Below are positions 8,878-18,964 of a stretch of 20,202 nt of DNA, in pieces (the stretch's first letter is position 1; each line of letters starts with the position of its first letter). Under the pieces are notes generated by a model, which saw only the letters and a program-made list of their open reading frames with translations, was not told the DNA's origin and searched no databases. The DNA lies in assembly GCA_020536535.1 (NCBI GenBank), contig JAHLWZ010000644.1, forward strand, positions 59,891 to 80,092, read 5' to 3'. Origin of the DNA: Pelomyxa schiedti. Taxonomy: Eukaryota > Evosea > Pelobiontida > Pelomyxidae. The position numbers were made by a program, and so were the translations under genes.

Positions 8878-11800
8878 CTAAAGGAGATGAGTATTTGAGG
8901 TGCATGACGCTGTAACATACCCTTTAGACTCGGCTTGTTGAACAATGGCATTCAGTTCCTGTTAATAACATCAAAGGAAAATAAAGGAATAGCACAACTT
9001 ACCATGAGGGAAACAAGTTCAATTTGCTCAAATCGGAGATCCCATTTACCATCTACGACTTTCACCAATAATTCTATTGCCCGTTTGAGAGACTCTTTTT
9101 GGATCACATGAGATCAGATTTAATGATGAAGGAAAAACCTGTGTCGCCTTGTTCTGCAACAACTAATGCTAGGTCACGATGTGACTAGATAGGTATAAAT
9201 ATCTTGCTTCATTCAATGTAAAATCAAGTTACCTGGGGCTCCTCCCCGCGGAGTTGGAGTGCTTTTTCCAATAAAAACTTTGCTACTCTGGAAAGTGTGT
9301 GAGAAATTCGTTGTTGGTTTGCCAACTACCTAAGTTCGTCGCGTTGAATTAAAATTGAGCACAGACTTCGTAACATTGATATATCATCAAGCTTGAGCTC
9401 AGCCAGGTTGCTTAGAATTCTTGAAAAGGTTAGTTAAGTGAGTTTATGGTAATGAAATACCTTAGAGAAGATGTTGTCACCACCTTGGCTACCTGAAGGA
9501 AAAAGGCCGCATTTGTTCCAAGGGAAGGATCACTTTTAATGGCTGCCAGGAACGCTTTGTAAGCTAAAAATGAAAGTTACAACCACAGGAAAAAATTTTC
9601 ATGACTCACGATCTGCTGAGGTCCTGATTGGGTTTACGAGGGGCTTGAACATTGTAAGAATGTTTTCAGTGGGTGGTGCTGGTGTAAACAGAAATCGTGG
9701 ATGCTGAGTTGGGGGCTTCACGAGCTTTTCGGTAGGTGCTTTTGATAATAGTTCTTCTGCACGCCTCATAAGCTCTTCCCTCCTTAATGCCTTTTCTTCT
9801 TCCAATCTGGCTTTGGCCTCTTGTTCTCGTCTTACTCTCTCCCTCTCGGCCTTTATTCTTTCTTCCCGCTCTCTTCTTTCTCTTTCCTCTCTCTCTTTCT
9901 GCAATCTTCGCCGACATTCCTCCTCAAGTCTTTCTGCTTCCCTCCTTCTTGCCTCTCTCTCTTCTTCCATTTTTCGCCTTGCTTCCTGCTCAGCTTTCTC
10001 TCTTTCTTCTTGTTGTCTTCTTTCTTCTTCTTGCCTCCTTTCTTCTTCCCGTCTCATTTCTTCTTCCTTCTCCCTCATTTCCCGCTCTTCATTCTCCTTT
10101 CTTTCTCTTTCCTCTCGTTCTCTGTCGTCAGATCTCGAATCCATCTTTCTCATCACAAATCTCGCCACTCCACCCCTACCCCTTGCTGCCACGTGTGCTA
10201 CTTCCGCCCTCCTTTGGAGAGATAGTAGGGCTGGTTTTACTTCACAAATTTTTCTGTCTTCATCCCTCATTTGAACTGCTTTTTCTGCCTTTTTATATTC
10301 TACTGCTTTCTGCATCACTCTTCTCCTCATGATGAGGGTTTCTTCTGCTGAAACTTTAGGTTTTGCAGCTGGGGGTGGCGCCATCTTCTTGGCCGGTGCA
10401 AGGACTTGCCTTTCCGCTATTATTTGCACTTTCTCTATGTGCTTCATTTCAGCCTTCGCCATGGGCTTCATTGCTGCCTTGGCCTTGGGTTTCTCTTCCT
10501 CAGATTCCTCGGATACCTCCTCGTCCTCGTCCTCGTCGGCAAACGGATTAACACCACAACTGTCACATTCCTCAGCTTCTTCCATTATCTCCTCACATTT
10601 TGCTGCAGGTGAAGCTGATCGCTGAATACGCCCTAAAGATACAGTTCCTGCCTCCGGTTCAGCCGCTAAGTCCAAGTTACCAGAGAAGTCACTCCACATA
10701 GAATCGTTCAGAGCTTGAGGTTCTGCAGACAAAGTGGATTTTGGTAGTTCCGCAACGAAACATATATTCAAAGCATCCAATGATTCCGTTGGAGGAGCCA
10801 TGCACTCCGTGGGAGGGGGAAAGTCCATAAAAGATGTTGTAACGGGGGGAGGAGGCATGTCGTCCATAGATAAGCTGTAACAAGCACGATCCATCGGGGG
10901 GGAAGAGGCAAAAGGATCCATGGGAGGTGGAGGAGGGGCAAAGGCAGCCATGGGAGGTGGAGGTGGGGCAAAGGCAGCCATGGGAGGTGGAGGTGGAGGT
11001 GGGGCATATGCATTCAGGGAAGGTGGGGCAGGAGAACCGAAAAGAGCCACAGGTGCAGGGGTTGGAGGAAACGATGAAAAAGAAACTGAGGAAGGTGAGA
11101 AGAAACATGCTGCACTGGAGGCAGTGGCAGTTGTAGCCATGGGTGGGAGAAAAGCTGGCAGCTGTGGAAGGGATTGTGGAGTGATTGAAGAACTTCTACT
11201 TTGAGACATGGGGGCAGATGGAGGTGCCATAGAAGGAGAATAAGGAGAATAAGCAGGGGAGGATGGAGGTGGAGGAGCCCTTGCTCGTGGCGCAGACGCA
11301 GGAGACGCAGGAGAATATGCAGGGGAAGCCGCCGCCAAGGAAAAGGAGGGCCTAGAGGGGGCTTCAGCTTTTTTCAGTGTCGAATTGGTCGATGTGCTTG
11401 TGGTTGTGATTGGTGTCAATGAACTTGAACTGGCAGACCAGGATGGCTTCAGTTGCTGCTGTTGCTGTTGCTGGTGCATGACCTGCTGCTGTATTTGCTG
11501 CTGCATCTGCTGCTGTTGTTGCTGCTGCATCTGCTGCATCTCCTGCTGTTGCGGTTGTTGTGGTTGCATTGATGCTAAGACACGGGATGGTCGCTCAAAC
11601 GGCGACTGGAGATTCAAAATACCACGCTTGCTTTGTGCTTCATCTCCAATATAACTGGGTATCGTTATGAAAACGAAGTTTGCATTTATGTGATACATAC
11701 GCATCCTTATTGCCCATTCCACACATGACTTGTGTGTGTCGTGGCCTTCCTACAAGTGACTGGGAGTTGTGTTAAACTTACGAAAGGGCATTGAGAGGGT

Positions 11801-14775
11801 ACTGGAAATACAGCCCTGGGTGCATCGTCACCCGCAAAACCTGCTTTAGTGTATCCCATTCCAACATCTACCATCATTTCAATACTACTTCATAACTTTA
11901 ACACTTGTACCTAGTACCACAGTTTGTATATCATCAACTTGGCTAACTTCGCCAGAAGCAGCTCCTAAAAGGTCGGCAATATCTCTTTTCTTCTTCTTCT
12001 TTTTCTCTCCCTTTGCGTAGCTTTCTTTTCGTTCACATTCCTCTTCCGCTCTTTCCCTCACACGCTCTTCCGCTCTTGCCCGTTCACGCTCTTCTGCTCT
12101 TGCCCGTTCAATTTCCTCTGCTATTCTTTCTTGCTCTCGTCTTTGTGCTTCTTGTTCCTTGGTGATAAAGTTCAGTAGATCATTGGGAAATTAGTTGTTG
12201 TTTGTTCAGTGTAACCATTCTCTCGCGTTCTGCTTCGGCAATACATTCATCATCATTGTGGAGTTTAGCTGCATCTTTATCAAGCAAAAGGAAGTGTCTG
12301 ACAGGTGGCTGTGTGTGCGTGCCGTCGTAAGTTGTGTTCCACCAAAATAAGCGTCTTTTCCACATTTGGACAACACGCTGAGCTTTCATTGCCTTCTTTT
12401 GGTCTTCTTCTGCCTGTGTATTTTAAAACAAGCTGGAGTTGACCAATTGAGAACCTTTTGAAGGGCTATTCTTTTGAAATATTCGTGACGGATACTGGGA
12501 AGGCTTTCAGGTGGTTCAATCTGATTCTTCAGAAACTTTTTTTTTTTAGAAGTGATGAACTAAAGATGTTACAAAACAAACTTGTTCTAATGTCTCTAAG
12601 ACAATCAGAGATGCATTTGGTGTAACAAATCTAACACACTTTTAGTGAAAGTAAAGTAACAACAACTCATACTTGAATTTTCGTGCAAGTTTTAATATTA
12701 GCTCACTGTTTTTATCTGCATCATCGTAGGTTGTCAGCTCTTCAACTTGCTGTTGTGCCCAGTATCGGCCCACTACCGGGAAAATTAAACTTTGACAAAA
12801 AATAATGAAGAGCTTACACAGTGATCCAGTTGATTCTGGAGCTGATCGTGGAATAATGTATTCTCTCGAAAACTGTATGTCAGCTGTAGGAGCAGAAAAG
12901 TGGAATGTGATAATTTCTTGTAGGATTGTGAACAATTCAATTTTTGAGTGGTACTTTATGAGGTACCATCTTGTGTTGTGGCAGTGATTTTGCCTGTCAC
13001 TCGGAATGGGGTACCCACAGCTCGTGGAGTAGCAGGGAAAAGGTTTCCTACTCTCCTTCCAGCAATGTCTGTTGCATGAGTAAAATACACTTGGGGTGTT
13101 TGTATTTGCTGTAAAACGTCTCCCCTTAACAGAAATACCTCAGTAATGGATTGAAAGGGGAGTACAAACTTGAATGTACTTAGATTGAAGAAAGCACCCC
13201 CACTTTTGGCGGAAATTTTCTGCAGTACTTATTAGCGTCCTTTGGTACGTGTAATATGGTGTGGACATACTTTGAGATAAGAAAAATCAGCCTTAGTTGC
13301 AGAGCAAACAGTGAAAATCGGGGTAGGAAAGTCAAATCTGTCCTCCACCTGCATTGGTTTGCTTAAAGTATCGGAAATGCCATTATTACCATTGTGCACC
13401 AAGAAGAAAAGCCATCCGATAACAAAACAGCCACTGTAGACTGAGTTGGTGTGGCGCACACATGATCAATAGCAACGCTGAGGTTTGTCGCGCCGTCATA
13501 AATAGAGTTACCATTGATGAAATTAACAATTTTCTCTGATTCTGAGGCCTGCTCTATTTAGTGATGTGTACATAAACTCAGGATACATACCATAAAGCTT
13601 GCCTCATTAATTATTGCTTCAGAGAAAATCACTACACTGACTGGAGTCCTGCCCAAAACACTCAATGATTTGATGAAATCAAATTCTCTGACAAAAGGTG
13701 CGTTTTAGTCACAATCAGACACTCATGTGAGATACAGTTTTTTATCGAAGTCCGCGCGGGAGCGAGAGGAATCCCAGAGCAGCACCCATTTTTTGAAAGT
13801 CACCTTGTCAGTGCGAATTCCACCGAAGTTGCTCAAATCTGCCATCTCTTGGACACACCAAAACACAGAATCTTCTTCTCCGGAGAGGGAGTTAGACTGA
13901 GCACCAGTAAGGACAGTGACTTGCGAGCTTTCTGAGCACTGTGGGATGCCATCTATGAACGTACGCCCTGATAGAGAGGTATTGTGCAATTCAAATTCAA
14001 AAGACCATTCACTTGTTGCAGCAGTATTGGCAGAAGGTAATAGGCGCATTTGTTGTGAGGAAACCAAGTTGTGAAGTGTAATCACTGGCGACTTAGAACT
14101 GCTTGCAGCCATTACCGTTGCCTGGGGCAGTGTAAATAAATAAATAAAAAAAAAAGGTACCTATACAGGAAAAGTACCTTGAAACGGTATGCGTGAAGTG
14201 TTGCATCGACTGATAAGGGAAAAGTATAGGATGCAGTGTTATCGTTGACAAGCAAATCTTGGGTGAAGGACACTTTAACAACGCGGGTGGCACCCACTAA
14301 AAACGGGAAGACCCTCACTCGAAACACATTCCCGGAAACCTGCTCTGCAATTGCAACACCACGTTTCTCCCTTACCTAGAGCCAATATCATATTAGAGTT
14401 TTGATAATAACGACTTTGTTGGGAATAACCTCCGCTTCGAATGTAGCTCTTGCCTTCTCCTTTTCAACAACGACAGCATCAACAAGTTCCCCTTTATTTG
14501 TATTAATGGAAGAAAGGGAAGAGAGGAAAGAACAAAGCAGAAGAACCAACAGGCAAACCATTAACATCCACAGCATAAGAGCAGACTGTGCTGTTGTCAG
14601 GGAGGGGAAACACCAGCTCGCACTCCATCTCCTTGGGCCCTTCGTCCGTCTCCCTCGTGAACGACGCCACAACCGTCGTTTCGCTCACAAACGAAGCGAC
14701 GCTCAGGCTCACGTCCACCGTCCGAGGCCAGAACTTGGCCCCGCTGCCGCCTTTCTCCTCCATCACCAACGCCAT
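8245..14775 (-). CDS. VIT-vWA protein with actin-like segment and C-terminal DUF2135, 28 exons
   Basis: Exons on the minus strand: 14775-14559, 14491-14430, 14375-14178, 14121-13736, 13687-13591, 13548-13390, 13348-13271, 13219-12967, 12916-12818, 12772-12673, 12630-12582, 12535-12455, 12413-12216, 12157-11911, 11867-11803, 11759-11701, 11654-9610, 9563-9461, 9419-9330, 9287-9233, 9184-9139, 9094-9003, 8958-8921, 8877-8780, 8730-8659, 8606-8557, 8507-8443, 8383-8245. The product is 1746 residues. Order: VIT domain (about 10-155; EQVSGNVFRVRVFPFL), vWA (about 268-400; MIDAS DSSRS at 276-280), beta/helical linker with the VTPNASLIVLETLEQ motif, charged helix, actin-like segment (about 737-803), polyQ and Pro-rich region (about 812-1090), acidic and E/R coiled coil (to about 1430), helical segment, and DUF2135/YfaP-like domain (WDTDMTDVELIVTDPSGE; NFTQGYGPVEW). 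There is no signal peptide, so it is probably cytosolic. Introns are 41-67 nt. The exon 6 end is uncertain: donors at 13389 and 13399 are both in phase. Confidence 0.9.
10921..11006 (-). repeat. 30-nt tandem repeat coding MAAFAPPPPP units
   Basis: Two nearly identical 30-nt units (10921-10950 and 10951-10980, one difference) and a third, extended unit follow directly. In the VIT-vWA frame they encode polyproline runs with MAAFA spacers, which are profilin/SH3/EVH1-type ligands in general. The array is in frame, so copy number can vary without breaking the gene. Confidence 0.9.
11447..11567 (-). repeat. polyQ-coding CAG/CAA tract
   Basis: The minus strand codes for long Gln runs broken by Met and His, just after the actin-like segment. 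CAG and CAA codons are mixed, so this is less slippage-prone than a pure CAG tract. Confidence 0.85.
11594..11928 (-). other. Actin N-terminal-like segment inside the VIT-vWA protein
   Basis: Spliced across four exons, the protein reads VVLDVGMGYTKAGFAGDDAP, then RAVFPSLVGRPRHTQVMCGM, then GNKDAYIGDEAQSKRGIL. This follows conventional actin from its first beta strand and phosphate-1 loop (DNGSG is DVGMG here) through the D-loop to about actin residue 70, then ends in polyQ sequence. Actin's second phosphate loop and large domain are absent, so it cannot be a working actin. Confidence 0.9.
13271..13794 (-). other. vWA domain coding segment with MIDAS motif
   Basis: The strand KKWVLLWDSSRSR carries the D-x-S-x-S metal site. 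RTPVSVVIFSEAI and a later STVAVLLSDG follow as the next core strands, and DFPTPIFTVCSATKADFSYL closes the fold. vWA domains bind partners through a metal at this site. The region between LLSDG and FDFP is where the splice choice is unclear. Confidence 0.8.
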
Positions 14776-15087
14776 CTTAGGTTATATTATGGGTTTGCTT
14801 GTTTGTTGTTGGTACTGGACTCTGTGCTTTGTGTTTTTTTTTTTCTTTTTTTAAGGGGATCGTCCTTTGTTGGGTTGTCGGTTTTATTTTTTCTTTTTTG
14901 GCTTTTCTCCCTTGTGAAAAACGGTTAAATTTCAACAAGGCTTACTTCTGCCTCTGGAGTAGAGGTCGCTTTACTTCAACATTCATGGAGTTTCTTCCAA
15001 GCCAAAAAACTGATGGGCCTTGACATGTCAAGAACTCCATCGTGCAAATAGTTGGTTTTATGCAAATGTGTAGTGATACAATGTGTG
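14776..15087. other. Intergenic region upstream of the VIT-vWA gene
   Basis: T-rich runs (14827-14851, 14885-14905) lie near the VIT-vWA start and must include its promoter or 5' UTR as well as the 3' UTR of the GT8 gene on the same strand. No gene was seen. The opposite-strand ORFs here have no family features. Confidence 0.45.
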
Positions 15088-16617
15088 TTAGGATGCACCA
15101 GGAATTTCTTGCTGTATGTATTGCCGAAGACCTTGGGGTGCACCTTGTGCAAGGAATTTGAGGTTCGCTGCGGCCATGTCATAGGTTTCTTTCCACTTGG
15201 CATAGTGTGGGACTGCACATTGATGGGGCAGACTGCGGCCTGCCACTCCTTGTGTTGCTACACTTCGTGGATTAAGCCACCAGTTGGTGAAGTGAACAAC
15301 TTTCACCTGTTGGTTGTTGTTATTAACACAAAGCAGATGGAGAAATGCACCAACCTGCGTAATGTCATAGTAGGGTACACCACGATGAAAACAGTCACAC
15401 CGCCAGACAAAAGCTGCATACAGCTCTGGTAATGTTTGTATACCAAAATCTTTCTGTGAACCAAAAAATACTTCCATAACTTCTTGGTCACCCTGCTTAA
15501 TAACTGTAGTGTCTAGGATACCGATCATTCGCTTGTGCCATTCTCTGTTGTTTCCCATTATACTTTGCTTTTCCGAAGAAAAGGTGCAAACCTGTTTGGT
15601 ATTGTAGAGAATAGACCACTGTTGATTGCCATTGGCCTAATGTTGCATTCATCATTATTCATCATTGAAACGAATCTGGTGGTGTTAGGAACAAGCTGAC
15701 AGAGATTGAGTTACAAACGGTAATCTCACATCAAATAGATCATCTATATTCGCAGTAATGCTCATATCGGCATCCAAGTACACAACTCTATCAAAACGGT
15801 CTTGCAGATTCCAGACTTCAAGTTTGCTAAGCAGTGATTTCCAATGTCCGGCATTTGGAATATAATTTCGGTGTGATGGTGAGTCGGGAATGTCTAGAGC
15901 CGTGATGTGAGTATTTCAATGGGAATTTATGTTTGGTTGGGTTCAAATTTACCAATTACAGTGATATTGAGTAAAGTCATAACAGACCGAAAATGTTGCC
16001 CTACGGAAGGCGTGCACAGTATTACTCTTTGACGAAGTGTTTTGGAATTCACAAGTCCCTTAGATCTAATTAGAAATGGTACATAGGTTTTTTTTTGGAA
16101 TACCTGGTTGACAGTGAGAATCCCAAGAAGCGGGAAGTCGTTTGTTGCTACAAATACATAACTCTGGCGGGAGTATGGATTGGTGGGTGGCTTTTGCGTT
16201 GGCGTCGGAGTCACTTCAACTGATGAGACCGTTGCCTGTGTTTTGTCTGGTTGTGTGGTTTCCTGCTTCTCCTCAGGCTCTTTGGCATCTTCACCTTCGT
16301 TTCCATGATGAATAATGATCACCTGCTCCAGTTCCTCTGCCGGTAGCTTCTTACATTTACAAGTGAGTCGCTAGGAATGGGTCCATTCCTGGCCACAAAA
16401 ACGTACTCTGGGATTCGAGTCCGGTGGCTTGACGTGCTCACGTCTAACATGTGCCTCATAACCCACAGAGTTCCCTAGCGCACAAGTGACTTAGGCAACA
16501 ACAACACGGCACTAGCCTACCGCGAGTCCCACCAATGCCCCAAGTGCCGTACAAAACCAGCAACACCGCCACCGCCAAACACGCAATAAGCACGAACCGC
16601 ACACGCGCGACGTTCAT
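15088..16617 (-). CDS. GT8-family (glycogenin-like) type II membrane glycosyltransferase, 8 exons
   Basis: Exons on the minus strand: 16617-16521, 16407-16361, 16322-16104, 16058-15953, 15893-15730, 15695-15592, 15544-15355, 15306-15088. The product is 381 residues. A short basic N-terminus precedes one hydrophobic helix (about 8-24), then a Thr/Pro/Glu-rich stem, giving the usual Golgi type II layout. The catalytic domain starts at YVFVATNDFPLLGILTVNQ. FDRVVYLDADMSITANIDDLF holds the DxD metal/sugar-nucleotide motif (D197, D199), followed by AINSGLFSTIPN and VKVVHFTNWW with the late metal-binding His. GT8 enzymes use UDP-sugars; the acceptor cannot be read from sequence, and the KPW motif of glycogenin is absent. 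Introns include one of 34 nt (15729-15696) and a 48-nt stop-free one (15354-15307). The arrangement of exons 1-3 is the weakest part. Confidence 0.86.
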
Positions 16618-16728
16618 CTCTACACCCCCAGTTTGTTTTTTTTGTTTTGATTTTCCCACGTTGTTTTTTGTCCACTCACCGGCGCAGGGAAATGCTGCCA
16701 TCAGACTTCGTTTTTTGGCAGAAAACGG
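16618..16728. promoter_or_regulatory. Short divergent region between GT8 (-) and Rab (+) genes
   Basis: Only 111 bp separate the two start codons, so the genes probably share a bidirectional promoter. It contains T-runs (16632-16650) and no obvious TATA box. Both products belong to the secretory system, so co-regulation would make sense, but that is inference from spacing. Confidence 0.45.
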
Positions 16729-17914
16729 ATGGCCGCCGAAACGGACGACGTGTGAGTGACGGCGGCTACTTTGGCGTGTGTGTTTTAACTCGACATTTAG
16801 TGATTGCCTGATGAGGCTGTTGATGGTTGGAGATTTTAATGTCGGGAAGAGTATGGCCTCTGAGAGTCTTGTTTTTTTTTTGTTTTTTTTTTTTGTCTTT
16901 GCTTCCCGACGTTTTATGGGTAACGTGGATAGCGTCTTTGTTGGTCAGATTCACTGTAAGTGAAATGGGATACTTCCCTTAGTTCTCATGTTCGTTTTGG
17001 CTTTCTAGGAGGACACATTTGATTCCGAGGCACACACAATTGGACTGGATTTTGTAATGTTCGATAAACCAACTGCATTATGACCTTGGATATTGTAGAG
17101 AGTTCGTACAGTGCGATTAAATTCGCTCACTGTGAAACTGCAACTTGTCTGTGCACAAAATCTATCTATATCTTTTCCTTTATGTGACATTTATGTAGTG
17201 GGACACACTTGGAGTGGAAAAGTATCTTATGCTCTTCAATCATAAACACTACTTATACTATACAGATTCCAGGCAATCACAAAATCCCGTACTTTCTTTT
17301 CCCCACCTATTAATATCCATTTCATTAACAAAGCAAAAGGCTACAGAAATTCCCATGGAATTTTTTTTGTTTAGTGAGTACTCTAAGCATAACACATAAC
17401 GCGAGACAATGGCAGGTGTTGCTAACTTTGCTTTCAGTGATATCGCATCAGAATGCACCTTTCAGAACTGCAGGTACTGGTTCAATCAAGTTGAAGAATC
17501 TGGAACCGAAAGCTGTAAAATGTTGATCGGAAACAAAGAATGTCCTCCAGTCCCTCCAATATTCCTCACGCATACACCAACAACAACAACAGTGTGACCT
17601 GGAGTCCTTGCGAAGTGTTTCCACTGATCAAGGCAGAGAACTTGCTTCACACCTTGAAATTCCCTTTCAGTACCGAGAATATTACCTTCATTCCTCTCTC
17701 AGCCCACTCTAACCAAGCAATCTTCAGGGAGACTTCCGCAAAGTACAGCAACACCAACGTGGAAACAGCCATCCTCCAAATGGTGCAGCATGTGCTTGAT
17801 CACCACCCGCACCCTGAACATTTCTTTCACAGGCTGAACAACACCCAAGGCGGAATAGAAGTGCCACTTCAACAGGCCCCACAACCCACCACCACCAACA
17901 CCCTCTGCTGTTGA
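16729..17914 (+). CDS. Rab-family small GTPase, C-terminal CC, 11 exons
   Basis: Exons are 16729-16751, 16801-16850, 16933-16955, 17009-17053, 17099-17146, 17199-17221, 17266-17288, 17340-17373, 17438-17549, 17593-17669 and 17728-17914, giving 214 residues. Rabs control vesicle traffic. G1 GDFNVGKT is at residues 18-25. Switch I reads HTIGLDF, G3 WDTLGVEK (64-71), then KSRYRNSHGIFFVYD, MLIGNK, and G5 ETSAK. The C-terminal CC is the usual double-geranylgeranylation site. The G3 position normally held by the catalytic Gln is Val, suggesting very slow GTP hydrolysis. The NKxD motif is odd: with a GT donor at 17550 the protein reads GNKECPPCDL. If the intron starts at 17538 (GA donor) it reads GNKCDL, exactly as in other Rabs. 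Seven exons are 50 nt or shorter. The subfamily is not assigned. Confidence 0.92.
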
Positions 17915-17940
17915 ACTCTTTCATTGATAATAACAGAAAG

Positions 17941-18530
17941 TCAAGAGTTGTGTGGAAGTCCTAAGTTCTTGTTCCTTTGCTCAAACTCCAACAAACATGA
18001 ATGCTTGGAGGAGGCATCAACACAGAAACACAACAACTTTTCATTCTCTTTGGAGAGTTGAAGACACCTAACCCTAGCGTCATTCCTCTCTGTAGTAGCG
18101 ACATTCAAACGATTGGCAAGTTCCCACTTGTCAGCTGCTATCTTTTCGTTTTCTTCCTTCGCAAGCTTCAGTTGCTCATTGACGGAATCCAGAGTCACCC
18201 TTAACTGGTGCTCCGAGTCCTCCTTTGCCGCCTGCAGCTGTTTCTCCAGAGTCTCCCTCATGGCATTCTCCTTGGCTTGGGTGGAATCCCTCTCCACTGC
18301 CAATTTGCTGACTTGTTCCTGAGACATTGACAGCTCCAGCTGAAACTCGGAGGCTCGTTTCTCTGCATTGAGTCGTTGGCCTTCGCGGCCTCGCCCCTCT
18401 CCTTGAGTGTAACGTCCAGTATCTGCCTCGTGTATTGAGCTTGAATGCAACACGGACCTTTTGTGAGTTTTTTGTAGTATGGTGGCAGTGTGTGTGCCGA
18501 GGTAGATTGGGTTGGGATAGTGACCACCAC
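17941..18530 (-). pseudogene. Broken coiled-coil protein fragment
   Basis: From about 18360 down to 17941 the minus strand encodes an uninterrupted heptad-rich stretch with alternating Glu/Lys/Gln and Leu (for example QEQVSKLAVERD and LRVTLDSVNEQLKLAKEE). Upstream, another frame continues the same character (LDVTLKERGEAAKANDS), so one indel near 18370 seems to split a longer coiled coil. No start codon fits well, and the upstream end merges into the sequence duplicated at 18955-19030. The parent could be a golgin-, kinesin- or myosin-like rod; coiled coils are too generic to say. Confidence 0.45.
18429..18497 (-). repeat. Inverted duplicate copy A
   Basis: Read on the minus strand this matches 18955-19030 on the plus strand over most of its length, including a shared run through the block ctacaaaaaactcacaaa and the block gtgttgcattcaagctc. 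Both copies can be read as KVxVAFKL followed by NTR, pointing to a duplicated coding piece rather than chance. Confidence 0.75.
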
Positions 18531-18802
18531 ACTGTGAGGTGTGCTGGGGTGTCGATGGTTGTTGTTTTACTTGTGTAGTAAGGGAGAAAGAAGCCCGAAT
18601 ACAAACACAAGAGTTTATTGTTTATTACTTTAGCTTTTGCTTGCTATAACTACGATGGTGTTGTTCCCGCCTTATAAAGGCGCTAGAATCAGTTCTAGGT
18701 GTTCTCCCTCAGGGTCCCAACAGATTCGCGGTAGTTTTCCCAGAAATCCATCAGTGATTAGAACCGTACTTAGAACTACAGCGACGCGAAGTCACCTCGC
18801 CA

Positions 18803-18964
18803 CAGTGTGTGTTCTTCCATTTCCTCTTTAGGTCTACGTCCATCTTGGAGTCAATTCCACACACATCGTCCGGGTCCTTAGTGTCATCAACGACCCGGAC
18901 GATGTGCGTGGAATCGACTCAAGATGGACGTAGACTTAAAGAGGAAATGGAAGAACGCGCACTG
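18803..18964. repeat. Long palindrome, about 74-nt arms with 15-nt loop
   Basis: 18803-18876 and 18892-18964 are near-perfect reverse complements around loop 18877-18891. I count about five substitutions and one 1-nt gap. Each arm read outward codes DPDDV, GIDS and then MDVDLKRKWKN-HC. The left arm is in one frame throughout; the right arm has a 1-nt deletion before MDVD. So it is a head-to-head duplication of one coding segment, not a simple regulatory hairpin. Confidence 0.88.

Noticed and set aside
9787-10332. Long plus-strand Leu/Ser/Phe-rich ORFs
   Set aside because: They are antisense shadows of the Glu/Arg-rich coiled coil of the VIT-vWA protein.
11385-11654. Plus-strand cysteine-rich ORF
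   Set aside because: The Cys run is the antisense reading of the polyQ tract; it is not a metallothionein-like gene.
11654-11867. A separate actin gene or actin pseudogene embedded in the locus
   Set aside because: The actin-like exons splice in phase with both the upstream charged helix and the downstream polyQ exon, and no stops or frame breaks occur.
8245-14775. Bacterial contamination, because VIT/vWA/DUF2135 is a bacterial-type combination
   Set aside because: 27 short GT-AG introns interrupt the gene in the same style as the neighbouring eukaryotic genes.
16410-16520. tRNA-like stretch with a T-loop-like ctcgaat on the minus strand
   Set aside because: The supposed T-stem pairs only three bases and no acceptor or anticodon stem of the right size can be drawn; the region is explained as intron 1 of the GT8 gene.
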